A stretch of 64,000 nucleotides of DNA, taken from assembly GCA_010093685.1 (NCBI GenBank), contig MU006216.1, positions 3,094,487 to 3,158,486 of the forward strand, in the 5' to 3' direction. Position numbers and translations under genes: made by a program. Below the pieces are notes generated by a model that did no database searches, was not told the DNA's origin, and was given only the letters and a program-made list of their open reading frames with translations. Source of the DNA: Ophiobolus disseminans. Taxonomy: Eukaryota; Ascomycota; Dothideomycetes; Pleosporales; Phaeosphaeriaceae. Of the stretch, positions 10,486 to 24,275 are shown piece after piece (the stretch's first letter is position 1; each line of letters starts with the position of its first letter).

Positions 10486-13400
10486 GCATCGCGGAACCGG
10501 ATACAGATCAAGAGAGCTGAGTTGTGATGCTTTGAACTTCATGACATCATCCATTGCGCACGCGGATAGGTAGGAGTTGCCCTTCTACTCCCACGAGAAG
10601 ACTTCTGGATGTGATGCACATGGCTACAAGCATACGCCATGTTATCGTCCGAAGAAGAGGCAAACATCGGCTTGTCGTCGTGCTCGGTCTCGTACTCGTG
10701 ACACTTTTCTCTTCCTTTGAAGCGATGAGTCCACCTCGAGTCACGTTCATTTAGTTGCGGGTGCTTGGGCATCAGCAGCGGGCCATGACTCGCCCTCCAA
10801 CCAGGGACAACCTTGACTAAGGATGTCAAACTCTCTTTGGCGGCTAGCAAGACCGTTGCGTGACAGATTGCTTCCGAGAGGCTTGCAGCTGTCGCCCGGA
10901 AGAAGCAGTCAACACTGCATACTGCGAAACAGAATGGCACGCATCGCATGCACCACGTATGTCGTCCAACGACGAGATGCGCGACTCGCATTATCGGATT
11001 CGATATTGTGGGAAAGGAACAGGCTCGCAGTCGCATTACTCCAGCAATAGTGGTCATGAGGCCGAAGGTACCCGGTTTGGGGATTGTTCATGCGGATCAT
11101 CGGGTGCGCTTCGAGCAATTGCAAGATTGAACTAATCAACGGTGGTCATCGACTCCGTCATGCCCAAGAAGCGCAACGTGGAGTGATCAGGATTCTCTGT
11201 ACCAAGCATAAGCTCGACGTTGCTCTGTCGTGGTCCGGCTTGCGTGTGAGTCGAGTCGGAAGGCAACCACGCTGAGTCGAACCACGTAGACGATTCGATA
11301 ATGCGAAACCTAATAATTCCAACTCCATCGCATACATTGTTTTCGCAAGTGTCGAGTCGCATCCATTGTCCACTCAAGTCCAGTGCTGTCGTGATATCCC
11401 CAGTCATCACCGAATAGTGCATGAAGTCACTAAACCTTCCAATAAATCGCCTACTCACCATCCTTCCAACAGCTGACCAAAACCTTATTGCTGACATGGC
11501 GATTTGGAAAGTGATATCGCCATCATCACACATCGTCGATACTTTGATACTCCAGAAGCAAATACCGTCACGCGGATTGTTTTTTAGTCGGGCTGACTTG
11601 CATGCATGAAGAAACATGACTCAAGGCCACTCAGCTCGCCCAGCGTTGTACGAGAGCGCATGATAGACGCGTGCTCGACGCGTGTGAAGTGATGTGTCGC
11701 TAGCCCATAGCGACTCGATGATTTGTCGATGTGATGTTCCAACGTTGCCCATGCGAGGAAGGCACAGTACAGTATGTACTCGCCCTTCTTCCCCAGAAAG
11801 CATAGATGCTGATGTACTCGCCCACCCCAAGTAACCTTAAGAAGTAGCACATATACAGATACGTGTGACGGAACAAACGTGTGGTCGAAGCGGTGACGTA
11901 CACGTCTTGTTTTAACAGTCACCAAAATAACCCAGCCTTGCCCCCACACAACACCACACATCCCCCCGCGCCCAAAATCTCCACCTACATACCACCTCAC
12001 CATAACTTACCAGGGCCCATATAACAGCCATCGACAGTGTATAGCATTCCTACCCTATTCAGCAAGTTCTCTGCAGCCAGAGGATGCAAATGAGACGACC
12101 CGCCCGCCATCCGCTGCAATGATCTGCTACGTGAGGGAGATAACTTGCTGTGTGGAACGTGGATGCTGTTTGAGGTGCAGATTTGGTTTTTTCCTCGAAT
12201 CGGATCGCGGGTGGCGGGGATGATGCTTTCGGAGTGGTGAAACGGGATGGCGGGACGGGGTAGCGAGATGGGCGTGTTGAAAACACGATGTGTAGCGGGC
12301 GGTGTGGAGGTTTCTTGAACGTCGTGGGTGCGTAGGATAGTGCATAGCGTATTGAGACTCGGGACGGACTGTGTAGTTGCACCTTTATTGTGAGTTCGTC
12401 CTGAGTTGATCAAGATGATTGATGTGTTTGTCGCCGTGAGTCTCAATTTCCAATTTCCCCATCGTTTGGATCAGCGTATGTGCCTTCCTTGTACTTGCAT
12501 ACCGGTACGAGGACATGCAGGAACCCAACGCCTTGGTGTTTCGCGACGACTAAACTTAGAACTGTGTAGATTGCTCGCACGTTGTTACCCCATCCGTGCA
12601 GCGGGAAAGTTGATAAACTGGACGGGCAAGCTTGTGGTGCGCAATTGAAATCAAGGGTGTCGTTGGAACCCGTCTGCGCGTTTTTCAGACGCTGGATACA
12701 GGATGGCTTGGAGTTGTGGCGGTGATCGGGGTGAGCGACCGACATAAACCTCGCTCCTCCAGGATAAGCTGTGCCGTAATAGATTTCCATACTGGTCCTT
12801 GGATCAGAGCCGTGTCCCAACACGAAGGATACACCTCGCAAAGCATGCCTTCGAGCCTCAAATGCAGACTTGTGTGCGCAGACATCGTGTATCTAAACAA
12901 CAGGGACTTTCACACTCTTCATTGCATAAGCGACCAGCAATCTACAGATGTTAGTCATATTTTCTGCGTGAAATTGATCGTGTGCAATCTCGGCGATCGC
13001 GGTCCGCCAGGCCTCTCGAGATCCAAGCGGCAAATACATCGATTTGCGATTTCGCAATTGTTCAAAGCGCGCTGTACCGGGTACCCGGACGCAGCGGAGA
13101 CGTGAATTCTAGGAGAAGAGCCGATGCGAGAAATCCGGGTGACGCAACGCAGAACGACTCAAGAGCCAAATGGCAAGGGAGAGAAGTAAGGAGAGCCCTG
13201 ACTGTCGAGCAACGTGAAGCACCGGCATCGGTCGTAACGGAGATGAAGCGAGCGGTGAAGCAAAAAGACAATGCGTAACAAGATGATCAAAAGGCCGCAA
13301 AGTGGACAAAGAAAGTGACAATCAATCAGCGGTCTGAATCGCGAAGGGCATTTCCTGAGTCGTTGTTGATGGTGCGCTCGGCGATACCTGGGATCTCCAT

Positions 13401-16400
13401 GGGTTTTACCCGTTACCAGAAGGCACGGTGCACGTAACGACATCGTCTTGGCATGGAAGCCCTGTATCGAAGATTTGTGTTGGATGTAGATGAAATGTGA
13501 ACGAGCACCACGAGTCGCATCTCAATGTATCTTGTCAGGTCTTCACCCTGTGATCTCGGGAGGCATCCGAGCACCTGCCTAGGTGGGCAGCAACGTAAGG
13601 CTGAGCCGCGACGGCGGCAACGAACAAGCAGTCATGAAAGGTTTCGTCTTCACGGGCTATCGCTTGCGCATTCTCATGACACTTGCGAGACCGACAAAGA
13701 TAGTGATCGACCTTCATCCTTTTGCGCGGAATCCTGCGGCTGCGATGCAAGGCAAAAGTCGAGTCGAACGCCTTCGATACTCGATTCAAGATGTGACCGC
13801 GGACGGTCCGATAGTTATCGCAGTCATGATTGTGTCCAATATTCTTGTTGTCATGTGTGACAAACACACTGGCGTGACCTCTGGCCCAGCAGCGTGCGTA
13901 GCAATAAAGCACCAGGAGGAAGCCAGTCTACTGCAACTCATGTGATGCTGATCCCCAGCAACAATCAATCAGGTCGGGAATTAACTCAGCATCCAACCCG
14001 CGCCTCGGTACACATGCATCTGCGGGTCTGCCGCTTTGCGTTAAGCTTCATGTGCTGAACCACAGTGTCGGGAGGATAGTGGGGTGCGACGCGGGTGAAG
14101 TTTTGGCAATGGCATTTCAAGACCTGGTGAGGCTTTGCTGAGGGTTAACAGAGACCGAAACGGACAAGCGTCTTTCCCTTGAAAGTCGAGTCCTCGAGTG
14201 ATCGGTGCAACATCGGCGTGTGCTTCGTGAACATCTCAGGGCCTCGGTAGATACGTATTTCTCGACAATTGTGCGGTGCGCGCTTGCGTTCCGGCAGCTA
14301 AAATATATCCCCGCTGCATCGTTCCGATGCGGTGCCACTTGTTTCAGATCCGACGTAGTTCGGCGACGGCTGAGGAGGCTTGACAAGGTTTGCGCGCGGA
14401 AGTGTCTCCGATATGAGCAGAGGATTTGTGACGTGATGTTGAGCATCCTGACATAATTTGTTGTTGAGTGGCTTCGATTCCAATTACCTGGGTAGTCTAA
14501 ATGTTGTTCCGAACAATGGAGCGTTCCGCGTCTATGGACCAGTCCAGGTTCCGAATACGAAGCATGTTGACCTTCGCTATTTCGGATGCTTGCCTGGCTT
14601 GTGGTAACTGGATGTGGATATATTTTGGAAAGGCCAGGATCATATGCACGATAGGAGAGGAGATCGGATACGGTCCGGCAACGCGGAATATCGAGATGAG
14701 TGAATCCATGACCTCAGATATGCAGTTCGCGGATGCGGGGCAGTTGGTCTTGACAGTTCTTTAGTATCTCCTCGCTCGCGTGGGACCGAAACTGGTAGCG
14801 CAGACCTACAGGTGGCCAGACAAAAGTGTATTGTGCTTATCGAGCTACCAACAGAGCTTTCTGCAATAATGGCACCACTTCAACGTCACCGTTGAACTGT
14901 CCAGTGGAGCGTTTATAGTTCGCTATAGGTGTACATTAGTCTTTACATCATCGCCGTTTCCTTCCTATGGTATGGTGCATGATGCGAATGCGACTGCGAC
15001 CATGATCAGTTAGTCGAAGCAACAACCAAAGTGCTACGCACGGGTAAGAATCGCAGCCATTTGCAAATCTTCCCACGATGCTTTTTCGAAGCTATGCATC
15101 GTGCTCACGAAAGGTACTGCATGTGTGGAAGCATCTCTCCACGCTACCATGTGTGGATCCATGGCCTAGTGAATATTAGCTGCTAGTCTAACTCGTTATC
15201 CAAGGATCATCCCTTAGCAGTCGGGCACTTACCAGCTGATCGGCGCTCACCGATGGAAAGGCGCCAGCGAGACCTGACAATTCGCACCCTTTTTGGAATC
15301 GTATGAAACGCTACGCAGGCGGGAGCTTTTAGAGCTTGAAGCTTACAAGCGGTCGCTCCCGGGGAACAGGTCTAGGTGCAAATTAGACTTGACCGCGGTC
15401 GCATAGCTGTGCTTGGGCGCGCAGTAAGTTGTGATGAAATGGCCAGAGAAAGGGATACGAACGGAGCAAAATTGCGTTCTAGACTGGTGTTTGGAGGAAG
15501 TGATTGTGTATCAAGCGGCAGATCAAGCATTTCGTCCGGGACAGCACAATTAACTTTTCAGGGAGCATCAGAGTCGTGCTGGAAAGGAACGGTCCAAACC
15601 TTTGAGGGTGTAAGCTCACATGTATTGGCATTCTTTGGTATATTCAGAGCCCCTTCAGTGTTGGTCCAATGCCACGGTAGTGAGAAGAAGACTCAGCTCG
15701 GTAGTTGCAAATATCATTTCGTCGATAATCACTGTCGAAATCCACAGTACTGCATACAGGTGCTGGCAGTCTCCTTTAGGAAGCTGGGAGGCCTCGTTTG
15801 GTAGACATCCTGGAGTTATATCAGGGTAAATGTCAAGTCGCTGCTCGAGCCACTTGAGCCCTGGTGCGATGGGTCAGGGTCCCAGCAAGTCGCCGTCGTA
15901 GAAACACGCAAGATTGTCAAGGCTGTCACAATTGCTAAGGTGCATGTGTACATAAAGCACATGTGATCTTAGCAGGGGCAAAAGTGGATCGGTAAGGTAC
16001 CCCACAGCGAGCCTGATGTCCCCTTGCCCAAATCATGACATTCTTGGGGGTCTTTGGAAGAAGGGTCAAGTTCGGTGCGGCAGACGGGGCTGACACAGTC
16101 CAAGTCCGCCTCGATATGCCGCTGGCACCACTCTTTGCTATGGATGGGATATTGGAAGGCTTGCGGTGCCGCATCCGCATATCAGAATTTTGGGGATATT
16201 GCCAGTCGTGGCCAATGGGAAGGATTTGATGAAATGCAGGAGCCGAGTGCAGGCTTGATTGGAGGCGTCGACCGTGGCAACCGGGGAGCGTGTGCCGTTC
16301 GGTAAGTGGCCTCGAAGAGCTTAGGGGCCCGAGGTGATCTTTTGCCGAATCCAGGCCCGCGCGCGCAGACCGGGGAGGAAGGGTTGTGGTGGGCTTGCAA

Positions 16401-17881
16401 GCCTCGCGCTGCAGTAGTTCGCGTCTGGCGTGTGCGCTGCGGGTCTCCTTCATGCGACCGTCTGCATTCGAGTGTGCCGAAAACGTGGAGCGTGGGAGGT
16501 CACAGAGCACACGCTGGTGATGCTGCTGCTGCTGATGTTGTTCCAGTGGCTCGGAGGGTGTGTAGAGGCAGAATGCCCATGTTTTCCGCTCATGTAACGG
16601 CGCGCTCCGCATCCAGATTCGAGCTTCGGCTGAATGAGCAACACGCGATGTTCTCAACGCTTTCGTGAAGGAACTGTGCAAGGGGACGAGCAGCCGGAGC
16701 GAAGTCACTGGCTCCCTTCTCCCACCCTTTCTCGCACGGCCCCAGATGCGCGAATCATGGCGGCGGCGACGTAGGGGCCAAGGTGCCGTCCATGTTGGAT
16801 ACGACGCCGCAGGCCCACCAACGCTCCCTGGATGCACATGCCTGCCGATGGCCCTGACAGCAGCCCATGCATGCCTGTCAGTTCACGAAGCTTGGCCTTA
16901 AGTTGACGAGCCCGTGGCAGGCTCCGCGGTGCGATAACAACGGCGACGTCTGCTGTCGTGGCTGAGAGTGCTCCTTTTCGCTCTGTTGCACCAGCTGCTG
17001 CTAAATATCTTACGCGAGTGTGTTTTGGATCCTCGGGTTATCGAAAAGCGTGTCTTCGTGTGTATTTGTTTTTACCACCGAGTCGCAGCTTCCTCGCTTG
17101 GGCCGCGACTACCTCGAGAACGGACGACCGTTTGGAAGGAGCGAACCCCACGCAGGCAGGCCCGACCCTTGCAACTCACAGTCCCTTCCTGTTCTGCTCC
17201 CTCTGTCATCGCTAGTAGAAAGCGCGACACTGTGCTGCACCCCCAGCAGCAGCCCCTCCTTTGCATTCACCACCACCTCGGACACCTGCATACGTCGACG
17301 AGAAACAGACCGTGTCTGAGCTCCTCTGCCTGCTCTGCCTGAGCACACCCCATCGTGCACCATCTTTGCGTAACAGAAACGCCGCCTGTCACAACGTCCC
17401 CAATCCGCACCGAGTCCACTCACCTGTTTCACGGCACCACCTGCAGGCCTGGATCCCAATTAGGCAATCGACTTCACTTCAGAATCTGTCACTCGCTGCG
17501 CCTGGAGACGACTCAGTTCACATCTACTAACATCCGACCCATTGCTCAACCTAATCCTTGTCGCGGGTACGTTCTCTCCGTTTGTCGCGTCCTCTCACAT
17601 TCCGCATAACGAGGTGGTCGTGCGGGCATCGTTGTCATTCCTCGCTTTCCAAACACAATAATAACATGCGCAGTAGAACACGACGTACCAACACCAACCA
17701 AGAAATAATAGACGAGTGCACTAGGTGTACGGCCCGAACTACTTCTAGTGTGCGCTATTGAGATTTCATACCACGGTTCGACCGACTACCTAGATTAGAT
17801 GCCCGCAACTTACACCAGCGGAGTGCCGACGCCTTATTAGCGAGCCGCTCTTAAAGGCTCCGTTATCACCGTTTGCTCACG
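10486..17881. other. Gene-poor region, no supported gene
   Basis: About 7.4 kb without a frame that carries a recognisable domain or consistent coding character. Many overlapping frames of 60-170 residues occur on both strands, mostly Ser/Arg/His/Cys-rich, as expected from noncoding sequence. It is not visibly AT-rich, so it does not look heavily mutated by RIP. The last ~900 bp, C/T-rich and next to the RasGEF start, may be its promoter and 5' UTR. I could not find a tRNA, rRNA or transposon in it by eye. Confidence 0.55.
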
Positions 17882-20800
17882 ATGGCCGACTGGGCGTTTG
17901 AGAGAGAAGAGATGGACAAACACTCGAGCGCACTCGTGGCGCCATTGAAGATTCAAAAGTCACCCAAGAGGTCACGGGCGAGCATTTTTGGGCACAGTCG
18001 CCAATCTTCGAGAGGGTCGCATTCAATACGGTCGCAGTCACAATCGCAGATATCTCCGCCATTGACCCCCAAAACATCAACCGAGGCCATGGCCCAGCAA
18101 CTACCTCCGCAATCCGTCTTTCACAACTACCTGCGCGCCTTCTATCACTACAATCCGACCTCCACCGTTTCCTCTTCGACAGACGAGTCGTCTATTACTG
18201 TAGCGATCAAGCAGGGTGATGTCATCTTGGTCCATTCAGTGCACCCAAATGGATGGGCAGATGGGACCCTCCTGGCCTCCGGTGCCCGCGGCTGGCTGCC
18301 GACCAACTACTGCGAACCCTACGACCATCCAGCTGTGCGCAATTTGCTGAATGCCCTCACGCACCTATGGGATCTTGTGCGCGATGGCGAGAATGGAGAC
18401 CTGCTCGCTTTCGTGAAGCAGGACTATGTAAGAGGCATGATTGCCGGCATCAGGTTCTTTCTTGTGAGTGACATGTGTATCCTGTCGGCTTGTGCCCGTT
18501 ACTGACATTCGATAGGAAAGAACAGATTGTTTGTCAAGAGATTCGCGCCTGATCGTTGCACACATCGGCCTCCGACGGATGCGCAAAGGCCTGTTGGGAG
18601 ACTTGTCATCTCTTGTCAAGACCGCCAAAAAGCTTCAAGAAACACTACAAACCAATGACGCACAAGTGCCTGTGTATGAGTACATGGACGACCTAGTACT
18701 CAAGTCGTTCAAACTTGTGACCAGGGCAGTGCGCTTCCTCGACATCTGGGCAACTGATGCTGTGTCGCTGTCATCTTTTGAACTGGGCGATGCAAGCGCC
18801 GAGAGACCATTGACTCCGCCGTCTGACCCTGCTGTGCAACCACTTGCTTCCCCAAATCGATTGGACGGAGATACCGCGCCAGCGAATGACAGCGAGCTTC
18901 ACGTTACACAAAGACCCTTTTCCATGCATGGAGACACCGCATCTACTCAGCCACCACGCAATCTGAACCGACTCTCTGTAGCCTTCTCGCTACCTTCCGA
19001 ACCGGATTCACTACAGTCCCCCATCCTCCTCTCGCACCCTCCAAGTCAATCAAAGCGTCTATCTGTCACCCACCGCCTGTCGTACACCGGGAAGTCGCAA
19101 AGCACTCGCACAGGAAACTTAGCATCTGAACGGTTGGTCACGTCGCAAGACGCTTTCCTGGGGTTTATTGGCTCCTTCATTGGGCTCCATCTGCAGTCGC
19201 GCTCTTCCGAGGAACTTGCATACATCACCCAGCAGTCTGTGATTGCTTGTCGTCAGCTCCTTACCGTTGTTGAGGAAGTATGGGAACGCGACGCACGGAG
19301 GTCCAACGAACTGGAAGAGGCACGCGACACAATGTACACACGGTTGACCGAGCTTGTGCAAGCTACGAAAGATATGTTCAGTGACGCCGATGCGGACATA
19401 GATGGCGAGCTAGTAGCGCCAGAGTCAGGAAAGCAGCTCGTGGCCGCTGCTACAAGCTGCGTCCGTTCTGCTGGAGAATGCGCTGCCAAAGCTCGAATCG
19501 TCATTGAGCGCATCGGCGACTTTGAATTCGAGGTAACCGGTTTAGGCGTTTCCTTAGCAGACGCAATACTCGAACAACTTCCCGAATTCGATCACGACGA
19601 AGAGGAGCAAGTACAGGAGCTAAAGCAAGTCGAAACAACTATGGAAACCGACAAACCGCTCCCGGCAACCCCAATTGAAGAACGAGAAGCCCCACCACCA
19701 CTGGTCATTTCCGAGTCGAAGCCACTACCGGAAGTCCCACAGCCTTCGCCTCTGCTCGAAAGCCAGAGGATGAGCCTACAACCTACTCCTGCTACTGTGA
19801 TTGTCGAAAGCCCGACAGCAGTTTCATTCAGGTCTTCGAGGTCGTCAGTTCCACTACTCAACACTATTCCAACACCGACTTTGTCTCAGCCTGCTCCAGC
19901 TGAGCTACTCGAAAGTCCAGTCAGTGTCACACAAGGCGTCTTTTCCAAAAGCGCGAAAACGGACAGTGTCAACGCATCGGTAGCCGACACCAGCAGCACC
20001 TTCCACTTCAGCATGCGTGATACTGGAAGTGTTGTTTCGCATACATCAACTAGGGCCACGACTCCTGATCATTCGCCTTCCAAATCTCGAAGCTCCCAGA
20101 CATTGGTGAGCAGCTTCGGTAGCTGTTCTGAGCTTCGTTCACTTGCAAGCGAGGACCTTGCCGCCGGAGAAGAGCACATGCTTGAAACGACATACGTGCA
20201 CGAGCTTGTTTACAACAAAGAAGGACAGATATCAGGTGGTTCGCTCCCTGCTCTGGTGGAGCAACTCACCACTTACGAAACCACGCCCGATGCTGTATTT
20301 GTTACAACATTCTACCTTACATTCCGTCTATTCACTACACCGGTAGAATTGGCACAATGCCTAATCGACCGCTTCGACTACATCGGCGACAGTCAAATAA
20401 TAGGCGTACCCGTTCGTCTCCGGGTGTACAACGTCTTCAAAGGCTGGCTAGAAAGCCATTGGTCGAGCGAGAGTGATTCTGCCGCCTTGGGCATCATCTT
20501 ATCTTTTGCCACCGGCAAGCTGTTAGCTGTTATGCCCAGTGCTGGCAAACGTCTGGCAGAGCTCACTTCGAAGGTAACTGAGGTCCGCGCAGGAGCTCTC
20601 GTACCACGTCTAGTATCTTCAATTGGCAAGACTGGCATCTCCAATACTGTGTTCACACCGGCAGACAGCAACGTGCCTGCATCCATCATCAGCAAAAGTC
20701 AGCTCAGTGCTCTCCGATCTAGCAAGGAAGGCAAAAGCCACTGTAGCATACTAGACTTCGATCCCTTGGAGCTGGCCAGACAGTTTACTATCATCGAGTC

Positions 20801-21632
20801 GGGGCTTTTCTGCTCCATTCAACCTGAGGAGCTCCTCGCTCTGGAGTGGACCAGGAAGTCTGACTCCAAAGCGGTCAATGTCAAAGCGATGTCCACTCTC
20901 TCAACCGATCTAGCGAACCTCGTGGCGGACACGATCCTTCATCTTGAGGATGCGAAGAAGCGGGCTGCTATCATCAAGCAGTGGGTCAAGATTGCAGCAA
21001 AATGCCTTGAACTCAATAACTATGACTCCCTCATGGCTATAATCTGCTCTCTCAATTCATCCATGGTCATGCGGTTGAAGAGAACATGGGAATTGGTGTC
21101 CGCAAAGACCAAGACTCGTCTGGAAGAATTGAAGACCATCACCGATGTCGGACGCAATTATGCCGTCCTTCGCCAGCGCCTGCAGAATCACATCGCCCCT
21201 TGCATCCCATTTGTCGGAATTTACCTCACCGACCTGACCTTCATCGATGTCGGCAACGGTACTACCCGTCAGCTGCCCGGTGAATCAGGTCAAAATAGCG
21301 TGTCAGTCATCAACTACGACAAGCACATGAAGACTGCCAAGATCATTGGCCAACTCCAGTCATTCCAGGTCCCTTATCGCCTTGCTGCTATTCCCGAAAT
21401 GCAAGACTGGATGGACACACAGATTCAGCGTGTCCGTTCCAGCGACCAAGCAAATGTGCAAGCTTACTACCGTCGCTCACTCATCCTTGAACCCCGGGAT
21501 CCACAACACTCCACAAGAGGTTCGCCTTCCATTGACCAAGGAACTTTCACGGCCGAGAGCCGAACCAACTCCAAAGACAAGTTTGAGTTTCTCAACTTCA
21601 ACTTCTCCACAAGCAACCTCCGAGGTTCCTAG
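17882..21632 (+). CDS. SH3-domain Ras guanine-nucleotide exchange factor (Cdc25 type)
   Basis: Two exons (17882-18463, 18516-21632) give 1232 residues. Order: Ser/Arg-rich N-terminus; SH3 domain at about residues 75-145 (ALYDY-like FYHYNPT, then WADGTLLASGARGWLPTNY); a helical middle; a Ser/Pro-rich disordered region (~470-720); RasGEF N-terminal module (~745-880, with LPALVEQLTTYETTPDAVFV); catalytic RasGEF domain (~935-1180, with LDFDPLELARQFTIIE and PFVGIYLTDLTFID). It should load GTP onto a Ras GTPase at the plasma membrane, as Cdc25 does upstream of cAMP signalling or as other fungal RasGEFs do in polarity. The Met at 17882 fits best, because no upstream ATG is in frame before a stop. 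Confidence 0.92.
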
Positions 21633-23402
21633 ACACCACGCTTCATCGCGCCCTTCTTCTACCGCGCTGGTTGGATACCACGCCCAACACATCGACTTGC
21701 TTCGGCATGTCACGTATATTTTTTCTTATCTGGCACTCGGCCATGGACATACCTAATGTTTGTCTCTCTACCTGCATCTAGTTTCACGGCCGATCACACG
21801 ATACCATGCTCGGATTTTCCTCCTTTTTTTCAGGTTCTGTTCTATACCACATCAGCGAATCTCTCTTTTACGCAGGCGGGCATTTATACCACGGCGTTGG
21901 GGACATTGTTTGAATACTGTTTGGGTGGCATTCTGCATCATCGGCGTCACGTGTGCTGAAAAGGCCGGGCGAAAGGCATGGCCGATATGGCAGAGTCGAA
22001 AAGCTTGGGTTGAGACCTAAAAGTGTCGTTTTTGTATAGTCATACTACCGGCCCATGGCATGCGGCCTTGTGGAAGTCAATCTATGAATTGAAACATTCA
22101 ATCATTGTCTATGTTCACCTCGCTACTGCAATACTAACGTGTTATGCGTCCAAGATGTCTACTAGTCGCACACGTGATCATTTATTATCGCCTCACGTTG
22201 GGATAGTAGGCAATACCCCATGTTCCCAACTCCCGTTGCTTTGTGCGGGACTTTTGGCGAACGAAGCAGCACTAAGTGTCCCAGCGCGCGCTTAGTATCT
22301 GGGATGCTACTGGTGCTATATGCACCTACACGGCACACATTGAGCATGCGCACGACCCAGGAACAGCGTGCAAAAGATTCGATTCGAAATCCTATCTCGT
22401 CTCAATCTGCACTCTTCGCTCACACTCCTCAATTCGCAGAGCAGTGTTTGCGCACAGCGAACGAGCCATGTACGACATTTGTTTACTCAGACGAGCACGC
22501 TTCATCCTACGACGTACATCTTCGCCCCTCCACGTACCTGAATTTTCCCCTTCCCACCAATATTCCGTGCACTTGACCGTTTTCTCGCCATGGCTGACGA
22601 CATCAGAGTCGCAGGAGGAACGGGTATGTGCAGCGTGATGTGAATAATGGTGAAGTACATCTCCCGAGGGATTCGAAAGAGGGAGGGGGTGTGGGAACGT
22701 ACGCCGGATAGGTTGGAGACGGGGTTTGATGTTGAGAGGGCGGCGCGGAGGGTGCAGGGGGGATGTCTTGTGCGGTATCTTTTGTAGTTGGTGGTGATGG
22801 AGTGTGGGGTTGCTGTGATGTGTAGGATATACTGATGCGTGTGTCGAGGTATGCGGATGAGTTTATATGTGAGTTTCAGTGCTATGCTGGGCTTGCGGAG
22901 TGTGCTTGGAAAGGCGTGCCTGCGGGTTGGGGTTGTGCATGGGCCGCTGAGTGCGGCGAAGGAAGATGTACGGAATTGTGTGGTAGTTGTGGGAGAGCTT
23001 GTAAAAGCGCTTGTGAAGCAGAGTGGGTTGTAGGCAGTATGATACAGATGGGCGTATGAAAGAGCTTGTGTCTAAACAAATCATTATAGCAGGCCGGGTA
23101 CCAATTGCAAATCGCATTGACAAGAATATAAATACATGCCTATTGTAGGCTTGACTCCTATTACCGTTGGTCCAAATACGAATAGCGGCTTCTCCGTGTA
23201 GCCATGGCTCTTTATACACACCCCAATATCGGTCGAGTTGTCGAAAGCGCACCGAGTACCTGACAGCTCTTAGAATCTTGCAGACATCTTGACCTTCTTG
23301 CTAGACAGCACCCCGTCGAATGATTGCAGCCTCCTCAGCCCGTTCTTCAACCCGCCACTCCCCATTGTCATCCTTATCTTCCAACCGCAGCTCGTGATTC
23401 CC
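21633..23402. other. Intergenic, at most one tiny ORF
   Basis: The first few hundred bases are likely the RasGEF 3' UTR. No domain-bearing frame is present. A 46-codon ATG frame at 22647-22787 is listed separately as a weak candidate. The rest shows nothing I can name. Confidence 0.55.
22647..22787 (+). CDS. Possible small protein, weak candidate
   Basis: An ATG-initiated 46-residue frame with a balanced, charged composition (KYISRGIRKREGVWERTPDR, then FDVERAARRV). It reads more like protein than its surroundings. No family is recognised. It could be the second exon of a gene starting at 22590 (MADDIRVAGG), but I could not find a phase-correct intron of normal length joining them. Treat as a candidate only. 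Confidence 0.2.
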   Translation: MVKYISRGIRKREGVWERTPDRLETGFDVERAARRVQGGCLVRYLL

Positions 23403-23845
23403 TTATCCTTGGGACAACCTCAACACGAAGTTCACAACGACGGCGCAGAACAGCGCAATGGTCAAGATTGTAGGACCCAATCGATCGTCGAAGCCGCCCT
23501 GCCCGCGCATCCTGATACTTTTCGCGCGCCAATGGAACGTAAACAAGGCGTACACCATAGCCGCCATAGCCACGAACGTGAAGAGACCCGCGCTGATCTT
23601 TCCGATCTTGTCGCCGAAGTTAAGGAGGCCGATCGCGAGTCCGCCGAGGATGACAGTGAAGTTGAGCCATGAGAGGAAGGTGCGCTCGTTGGCGAAGAAG
23701 ACTTTGGGCTCGACGCGGGTAGGGAGTGCGATGCGCTTGCCTGGAGGAACGTGTTAGAGTTTGAGTTGACCCAATGAAAGAAACAGAGGGGTAGAACGGA
23801 GCGAAACGTACCGGGAGCAGTCTGAAGAAGTGGTTGTGTAGACAT
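23403..23845 (-). CDS. VTC1: Vacuolar transporter chaperone subunit 1
   Basis: Two exons (23845-23812 and 23740-23403) give 123 residues. After a short N-terminus (MSTQPLLQTAPG), the VTC/DUF202 signature follows: RVEPKVFFANERTFLSWLNF, then three membrane segments ending LTIALFCAVVVNFVLRL. VTC1 is the membrane-only subunit of the VTC complex, which makes polyphosphate and moves it into the vacuole, and supports microautophagy and vacuole fusion. Length matches the family. It is divergent from the dynein light chain gene with 430 bp between the starts. Confidence 0.95.
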
Positions 23846-24275
23846 GACGAAGGTGGTGATAGCCCCGCTGGTATCGCAACGAGAGCTCTTGAAGCGAAGT
23901 TCGGGGGGTGTAGCGATCAATCGCACTAGCACTGAATCCAAAAAGGTTCAATGCAGCTTCAGACGATAGAGACGTATCGTCAAGGTCAATGGCGAAGAAT
24001 AAGAGAGTTCGTGAATGAAGGAATCAAGGCCTGCGCTTTGCGATAGTCAAGCCAGACCCATGTCATTCGCGCATGCCATCCAATCACAGACCCACGTGAC
24101 AGAGCTCCACTTTTGACGTGGGGTGGATCGTGCACACGCAGGCGGCCGGAGGCGCTGTGCCAAACAACCGAAAAGGAAGTAAACACCACAACACTGTACG
24201 CCTTACCAATAGTCAACTTGTCGACACACAAATTACATACACACCTCTTAACCACATTTCTACACACAAGGCGCA

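Noticed and set aside
11584..12446. Minus-strand frames of 139 and 149 codons in the gene-poor region
   Set aside because: Cys/His/Arg-rich without a domain, and no consistent exon structure could be built.
23289..23941. Frames overlapping VTC1 on both strands
   Set aside because: The spliced VTC1 frame carries the full family signature; the others are shadows.
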